Assembly: GCA_903644035.1 (NCBI GenBank)
Contig: CAHJXG010000488.1
Span: 1-19,421, forward strand
DNA length: 19,421 nt
Reading direction: 5' to 3'
Source of the DNA: Rhodospirillales bacterium
GTDB taxonomy: Bacteria; Pseudomonadota; Alphaproteobacteria; Acetobacterales; Acetobacteraceae
In this document: positions 15,719-19,421 of the stretch, one piece after another
Position numbering within the stretch: the first letter of the stretch is position 1
Layout of the letters: each line of letters begins with the position of its first letter
Made by a program: the position numbers and the translations under genes
The notes under the pieces: generated by a model
The model's database searches: none
Told to the model about the DNA's origin: nothing
The model's input: the letters and a program-made list of their open reading frames with translations, nothing else

Positions 15719-15731
15719 GGGTCAAAGCCGC

Positions 15732-16235
15732 CTAGGGCTCGAGCGGCACGGAACGGGCCAGCGGTCCCGAGTCCCGGTGCGGCGTACGCTGAGCCCAACC
15801 CGGTTCCTTGCCGAGCAAGTAGAGCTCGACGCTTCGTGTGAGCTTGATCAGGGAAGCAGCCCTGTCCGCGTTGCCTTTTGGCCCTTCCAGGAACTCATGC
15901 CACTCGAGCCAGGTCCGAATTTCGGCGAGCGGGTGTGCCTGGGGAGCGGTCAGCAGTTCGTCTCCGGGATCCGCGCATTTGAGGATGGCCGCTTGCGCCC
16001 CGGCATCGAGACGGCTGAAGAGGTCGGCAATGGAGAGGTTCGCGAAATCTTCGGGGTTACCAACTCCGAGTGCGGATTTGAGGAGAAGCTGTGCGGCGAA
16101 AACCGCATTGAGGACGGCGGCATCCACGATCTCGTGCCGGTCGGCATGGAAAATCAGTTCTGCCGCCGTGAGGCAATTCACGCCTTGCTGGAACAAATCC
16201 AGTGGGGATGGAACCGGTTCGTTTGAGGACCGCAC
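15732..16235 (-). CDS. Small helical protein, possibly HEPN-related partner
   Basis: This 167-aa product is read from the GTG at 16235, chosen because AAGGA lies 8 nt upstream on the - strand; a longer frame to 16319 would ignore this site and overlap the preceding gene. The N-terminal half (PLDLFQQGVNCLTAAELIF, then AVLNAVFAAQLLLKSALG) has the two-helix look of HEPN-type proteins, whose second helix often reads like 'ELLLKALL', but no RX4-6H motif is visible. The C-terminal half has EIRTWLEWHEFLEGPK and a VELYLLGKEPGW tail. It precedes the 246-aa HEPN-like gene by 13 nt, so it could be its partner or neutraliser. I cannot name a family with confidence. Confidence 0.6.
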   Translation of the reverse strand: MRSSNEPVPSPLDLFQQGVNCLTAAELIFHADRHEIVDAAVLNAVFAAQLLLKSALGVGNPEDFANLSIADLFSRLDAGAQAAILKCADPGDELLTAPQAHPLAEIRTWLEWHEFLEGPKGNADRAASLIKLTRSVELYLLGKEPGWAQRTPHRDSGPLARSVPLEP

Positions 16236-16288
16236 TCGCTCAATCCTTGTCGTTGCTTCAACGTTGGGAGGCCGCCCCGCCGCAGACG

Positions 16289-16936
16289 TCACCTGCGGTC
16301 CGGATAATGCCAAGTGCAATACGAGGGGCCTTCCTGGAGCGCATGGACCGACTCAGGATTGCCCTCCAAGGCAGACCGCGCCAATTCGCCGCACTGTGAC
16401 CTTGGTTGGACGGTGTAGAACTGCGCGACATTGTCGGCACAGGCGGAGCACAAGCCCATGTTCAGCAGCCGGTTCTTCACGTCCTCCCGCCGCATTTGGT
16501 CCCGCGGGATCCTGGAGCGGATCACCTCCACTTCGTAGACGATCTCGTCGGGCTCGCTGGCATCGGGACCGTAGGCCTTTGTGGAAGGTTTGCAGTTGGT
16601 CATCTTCAGCGCAAGAAGCAGGTCATCGCCGATCTGGACATGGGTCGGATAGCAATAGCCGCCGTGCGAGCAGTAGGAGGTGCGGCCGGTCCTGAGGTTG
16701 ACCCGGAACTGCGTGATCGCCTCGTCCTTGCCGCCTTTCCGGATGAAGGAATTCGCGACCCCGATGGCTGGCACATCGCGCAATGCGGTCGCTTCGCAGA
16801 TGTCGTCCGCGCGCGCCCCACCACCCAAGAAGCAAAATACGGCAGCCAGGGCGAGGAACAAGCGGAGCGGATAGGAGCGATGCACGACAGACGCTGGGAC
16901 TGAAAGGCCCCATATTCGTGCGATCCGGCAATCCAA
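16289..16936 (-). CDS. Secreted cysteine-rich protein of unknown function
   Basis: A signal peptide is clear: positively charged HRSYPLR, a hydrophobic LFLALAAVFCFLGGG core and a cleavage site after ARA before DDICEA. The mature protein of about 170 aa has eight cysteines (in ICEA, SYCSHGGYC, TNCKP, GLCSAC, SQCGE and SYCTW), enough for four disulfides, which suits a periplasmic or extracellular location. No family is recognised. The start is uncertain. A TTG at 16936 has AGGAAGG about 4 nt upstream but gives a long n-region; a GTG at 16885, directly before the charged n-region, gives a more normal signal peptide but has no good ribosome-binding site. It lies 53 nt before the 15732-16235 gene on the same strand, so co-transcription is possible. 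Confidence 0.6.
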   Translation of the reverse strand: MDCRIARIWGLSVPASVVHRSYPLRLFLALAAVFCFLGGGARADDICEATALRDVPAIGVANSFIRKGGKDEAITQFRVNLRTGRTSYCSHGGYCYPTHVQIGDDLLLALKMTNCKPSTKAYGPDASEPDEIVYEVEVIRSRIPRDQMRREDVKNRLLNMGLCSACADNVAQFYTVQPRSQCGELARSALEGNPESVHALQEGPSYCTWHYPDRR

Positions 16937-17417
16937 ACAACCTTCCTGCGTCCTGCGGGAGAACTCGGCCGAGCGTAGGCGAGCCGTGCCGTTTTGCCGA
17001 AATCGCGGCGACGGTCGTGAAGAGCCGAACAGGCAGACATAGAGGTTACGGCGTCAGTAATACCAAAACTCTCTGACCAGAACCTGTTGTCCATCCCGTC
17101 ACGTTGATGATGCTGGTCTGTTTGGGGTTGAATAGGTTCTGGTCAGAAAGTTTTGGTATTACTGACGCCGTGTTCCCGGAGTCTGATGCCTAGTCTGCCG
17201 CCGCTTGCGATGGTGCCTTGGCCTCCTCGGGGTGCCGTTGGTCAACCTGCCCGCTCACCACCAAGCCTCACGGTCTGAGCAGTCGCACCCGGATCCCGTC
17301 ATCACGTTTGATCCTATAGGATGGTCAGAGACGGTCCAGGCCGACCTTGACGCTGACGCCCGCCAATTGCCTCGCTTCCGAGAAGGATGTTGACCCCGAT
17401 GGGAGCCGTGGTGTGAC
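16937..17417. other. Gap with inverted repeat, otherwise no supported gene
   Basis: This stretch of 480 bases holds the 124-bp inverted repeat listed separately. On either side, short frames exist on both strands (for example 17205-17393 on +, ending in DADARQLPRFREGC) but none has a start with a ribosome-binding site, clear codon bias or a known motif. The part after 17172 may hold remnants of older genes. No terminator with a T-run was seen. Confidence 0.45.
17048..17171. repeat. Near-perfect 38-bp inverted repeat, MITE-like element
   Basis: The left arm (17048-17085) and right arm (17134-17171) are reverse complements at 37 of 38 positions, with the single difference at CTCTCTGA versus CTTTCTGA. 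They flank a 48-bp spacer without coding potential. The arms begin ACGGCGTCAGTAATACC. GTT occurs directly outside both arms (17045-17047 and 17172-17174), which could be a 3-bp target duplication. This is the shape of a non-autonomous transposon (MITE) or the paired ends of a lost insertion sequence. No T-run follows, so a simple terminator is unlikely. Confidence 0.75.
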
Positions 17418-18229
17418 ATGAGTGACCAGTCCCGGCCATATGCAATCCACAGCGACAGCGAGTGCGACCGCCTTGAGCGCCAGGCGGCACTGGCAGGGTT
17501 GGAGGAGCACCTCGCCTACGTTCCGCTGACGCCGCAGCTCAAGCCCATCCTCGATGCCGGGTGCGGCTCCAGGTCGATGGCGCGCCACTCGCGGCGAGGT
17601 GCCCTCACGCGCGAGTTGTCGGCGTGGATGTCCGGCCGGACTACGTGGCTTACGCACAGGAGCGCGCCCAATGCGAGGGCTTGGGCAATCTCAGCTTCGA
17701 GCCGGGCGACATCTTCTGCCTGCCGTTCCCAGATGGCTCCTTCGACCTTGTCTGGTCCAAGTACCTCCTGCAACGGGTCGAGGACCCGGCTGCTGCCATG
17801 GCGGAGATGCGGCGCGTCGCGGCGCCGGACGGGCGGGTGGTCTGCTGCAACTTCGACGGCTTCGCGGTCACGCACTGGCCCGAGGACCCGGCGCTGCAAA
17901 CGAGCGCTGACCGCGTGTTCCCGGCCCTCGTGGACCCGTTCATCGGGCGCAAGATGGCCTCCTTTATGGGGCAGGCCGGGCTGGCCGACATCGCGGTCCA
18001 CTTCGAGGCCGACCGGCTGTTCGCTGTCGTGGGCCAGATCGATCCGGAGCGGCGGCGCAATTGGGTCGACCAGTTCACGGCAGCGCGACCCTACATGGCC
18101 CGCATCCTCGGCGGGGAGCCACAAGCGGACGCCTTCATCGAGGCGTTCCTCGCCTACCAAGAGCGTCCCGACACCGCCAGCTACACAGCCCTCGACTTCG
18201 CTTCTGGAACCGTCCCGAAGGGCGCCTGA
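17418..18229 (+). pseudogene. Class I SAM-dependent methyltransferase with -1 frameshift
   Basis: The N-terminal part (MSDQSRPYAIHSDSE to ILDAGCGS, the SAM-binding motif I) is read from the ATG at 17418. The rest (ARCPHARVVGVDVRPDYVAYA, FEPGDIFCLPFPDGSFDLVW, RVAAPDGRVVC) is in another frame and runs to the TGA at 18227. Adding one C after the CAC at 17586-17588 would join them as MARHLAARCPHA, so a single base is missing there. The order of motifs (GxGxG-like, acidic VGVD after strand 2, FDLVW, post-motif III) is that of the Methyltransf_11/25 family, about 270 aa if repaired. The target could be a small molecule or lipid; it is not known. The loss may be real or a base-calling error in a GC-rich run. 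It stands alone on the + strand. Confidence 0.8.
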
Positions 18230-18235
18230 CCCACT

Positions 18236-18307
18236 CTCATCGGAGGCTCGGTATTCCTCTGAGTCGGCCTCCTCGACAAAGTAGCGCAGTTTCAGCTTAG
18301 CCGTCAC
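18236..18307 (-). pseudogene. Truncated gene start (about 24 codons)
   Basis: A GTG at 18305-18307 overlaps the TGA of the zinc-motif gene as GTGA, which is typical of coupled genes. It begins VTAKLKLRYFVEEADSEEY with protein-like composition. After about 24 codons the frame runs into the antisense of the methyltransferase and loses coding character, so only the 5' end of a former gene seems to be left. No family is recognised. The evidence is the overlap and composition only. Confidence 0.35.
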
Positions 18308-18495
18308 CAGCGCCTGCGTTTCAACGGGCTAGCGGGAGATGCCACGCCAGTCGGCTCGTCACGAACACGCTTGTATCGTCGGCAACTGGGGCATGACCAG
18401 TTTGGCGGCATCGTTAGCCAGTTGTCGTCGAGGTCGGCTTCGGTGACCCCAAGAACCGCCCTCAGGCCGAGGGTTTGTGGCACTGGGCCGTTCAT
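18304..18495 (-). CDS. Small CPSC zinc-motif protein, likely fragment of an HNH-type gene
   Basis: This 63-aa frame contains NWLTMPPNWSCPSCRRYKR. The pattern W...PP.W.CPxC.R.K is one I associate with the N-terminal zinc motif of some HNH endonuclease-like proteins. Only one CxxC pair is present; the second pair and any HNH catalytic part are missing, and the protein ends with a basic KRRRW tail. The ATG at 18495 has no strong ribosome-binding site. It lies 33 nt downstream of the Mrr-like gene on the same strand and overlaps the next gene remnant by 4 nt, which suggests a once-longer operon. It may be a fragment or a small DNA-binding protein. The HNH link is from memory and uncertain. Confidence 0.5.
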   Translation of the reverse strand: MNGPVPQTLGLRAVLGVTEADLDDNWLTMPPNWSCPSCRRYKRVRDEPTGVASPASPLKRRRW

Positions 18496-18528
18496 TTGGC
18501 AGCCGACAGCCCTGAACGGGGACTAGCT

Positions 18529-19421
18529 CTACTGTCCAAGCAAGAAGCGCCGGTACATCGCACCACGCTCTGTTTGGGCCCACAGCAGAATCTCGGCCCG
18601 CCCGATGACTTCCGTATCAGGGGGGACATCACCATGGCAGCCGCCATAAGCGAAGTAGAATGCCTTGTAGGGACCATCATGAGCACTCACGGCCGCGGCG
18701 AAACCATCGTCGATCGATACGCTTCCTGAGTTTTTCTTGCATTGCGCGAAGAGGTGCAGCCCGTCCGGAACCCTGCGCCCGACGATGTCGAACGTCGGCA
18801 ACGTCATGCCGGTTGAGAGACCAGTCGGCACGAAGCCTTGCTCCAGTGTCAGGTACGCCGTGCAAAGAGACTCCCACGCGGACGCCCCAAGAAAGTCGAT
18901 CAAGCGGTCGAACGGCAAGGCGGCCAGCGTAGCCCGGAGCATTGCAGCATTCTCGCTCTCTGCAAGAAGACATACGTGTGGACGCATACCGTGGAACTCA
19001 TGGATATTTCCGTAACCTTGGGTGGCCAAAATCTGGTAAGCATCCGGCAGGTCCATGACCTTAAACACTTTACCGATCTTGATACGACGAAATTTGAATA
19101 CCTCCTTCGCGCGGCGATCGGGGTATAATTGATTCAAAGCATGGTTTTCATCCGAATACATCCCGGGTTCCAACTGTGCCAAGCCGAACTCAGCACGCTG
19201 GCGGAGAAACACCACAACCCAATCGTCGGCACCAATTGCCTCGAGTCGCCGGACAGCGCCGATGTCAGGTGATGAATTCCACCCTAGGTCTTGTTGATGG
19301 GGGTGCTCGCGCAAGATGCTCCAAGGATCGCGCGGCTGAGCGTGGCAGGCTTCCTGCCACTCGTCCGCGGACCAAGCGCCATACCAAACGCCAACCTCGC
19401 CCCTCTTCCAAGCTTCGACGG
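18529..19421 (-). CDS. Mrr-like PD-(D/E)XK nuclease, 5' truncated
   Basis: The frame is open to the contig end, so the start is missing; 296 codons are visible, beginning with VEAWKRGEVGVWYGAW. A TTG at 19314 is not needed as a start. Near the C-terminal third it reads ASAWESLCTAYLTLEQGF, then TFDIVGRRVPDGLHLFAQCKKN. This matches the Mrr-type restriction endonuclease layout: a helix with Glu (WESL), a catalytic Asp (FDIVG), then QxK (AQCKK). The upstream 150 residues (LREHPHQQDLGW, DLPDAYQILATQGYGNIHEFHG) are not recognised and may bind DNA or a partner. Parts of the gene (about 19060-19150) are less GC-rich than the operon, fitting transfer. It is followed after 33 nt by the zinc-motif fragment. 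Confidence 0.7.
   Translation of the reverse strand, partial: VEAWKRGEVGVWYGAWSADEWQEACHAQPRDPWSILREHPHQQDLGWNSSPDIGAVRRLEAIGADDWVVVFLRQRAEFGLAQLEPGMYSDENHALNQLYPDRRAKEVFKFRRIKIGKVFKVMDLPDAYQILATQGYGNIHEFHGMRPHVCLLAESENAAMLRATLAALPFDRLIDFLGASAWESLCTAYLTLEQGFVPTGLSTGMTLPTFDIVGRRVPDGLHLFAQCKKNSGSVSIDDGFAAAVSAHDGPYKAFYFAYGGCHGDVPPDTEVIGRAEILLWAQTERGAMYRRFLLGQ

Noticed and set aside
17048..17171. Integron attC site or Tn3-type 38-bp terminal repeat
   Set aside because: The arms lack the RYYYAAC/GTTRRRY core boxes and are far more perfect than attC; the ends do not begin GGGG and no 5-bp duplication flanks them, so Tn3 is unlikely despite the same arm length.
18242..18272. GGAGGC...GCCTCC stem after the methyltransferase as a terminator
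   Set aside because: Only 6 bp of stem with a 19-nt loop and no following T-run.
1..19421. CRISPR arrays, tRNA or rRNA genes
   Set aside because: No regularly spaced direct repeats and no cloverleaf or rRNA-like conserved stretches were seen on reading the window.

Overview
The window looks like a complete short contig from a GC-rich bacterium, probably an alphaproteobacterium of the Hyphomicrobiales/Rhodospirillales kind. That guess rests only on strong G/C preference at third codon positions and the general look of the hypothetical proteins; no taxonomic marker gene is present. The first ten bases match the 3' end of the standard Illumina adapter, so the left edge is a sequencing or assembly end. 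Genes run off both ends. I see no rRNA, tRNA, CRISPR array or intact insertion sequence.

Left flank (1-2104, + strand): the C-terminal half of an SF1 (Upf1/DNA2-like) helicase, then a degraded frame with one internal stop, then a small secreted protein whose 3' end overlaps the end of the convergent operon.

Core (12191 down to 2049, - strand): a four-gene operon in which each gene overlaps the next by exactly 4 nt. In order of transcription it encodes (1) a 623-aa ClpB-type AAA+ ATPase, (2) a 215-aa NrdG-like radical SAM/4Fe-4S protein, (3) a 2088-aa protein with two zinc ribbons, a degenerate protein kinase fold, a COG1112-type SF1 helicase and a C-terminal Vsr/MTES_1575-like nuclease, and (4) a 455-aa coiled-coil protein. 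The tight coupling and the parts (unfoldase, radical chemistry, pseudokinase-helicase-nuclease, scaffold) suggest a multi-gene conflict or defence system. The kinase-plus-helicase pairing recalls Mokosh type I, but the set as a whole is not one I recognise. It is the best candidate here for an undescribed system. An AT-rich patch with imperfect dyads lies about 200 nt upstream of the first gene.

Right flank (12975-19421): an isolated GreA/GreB C-terminal domain, a CoiA-like zinc-motif protein of unknown function, two adjacent HEPN-like genes (- strand) preceded by a secreted eight-cysteine protein, and a 124-bp near-perfect inverted repeat (MITE-like). After these come a frameshifted SAM methyltransferase, a CPSC zinc-motif fragment overlapping a truncated gene start, and a 5'-truncated Mrr-like PD-(D/E)XK nuclease. 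Nuclease-like genes, broken genes and a mobile-type repeat together give the picture of an accessory or defence island. Functions are inferred from motifs read by eye; no database search was possible.
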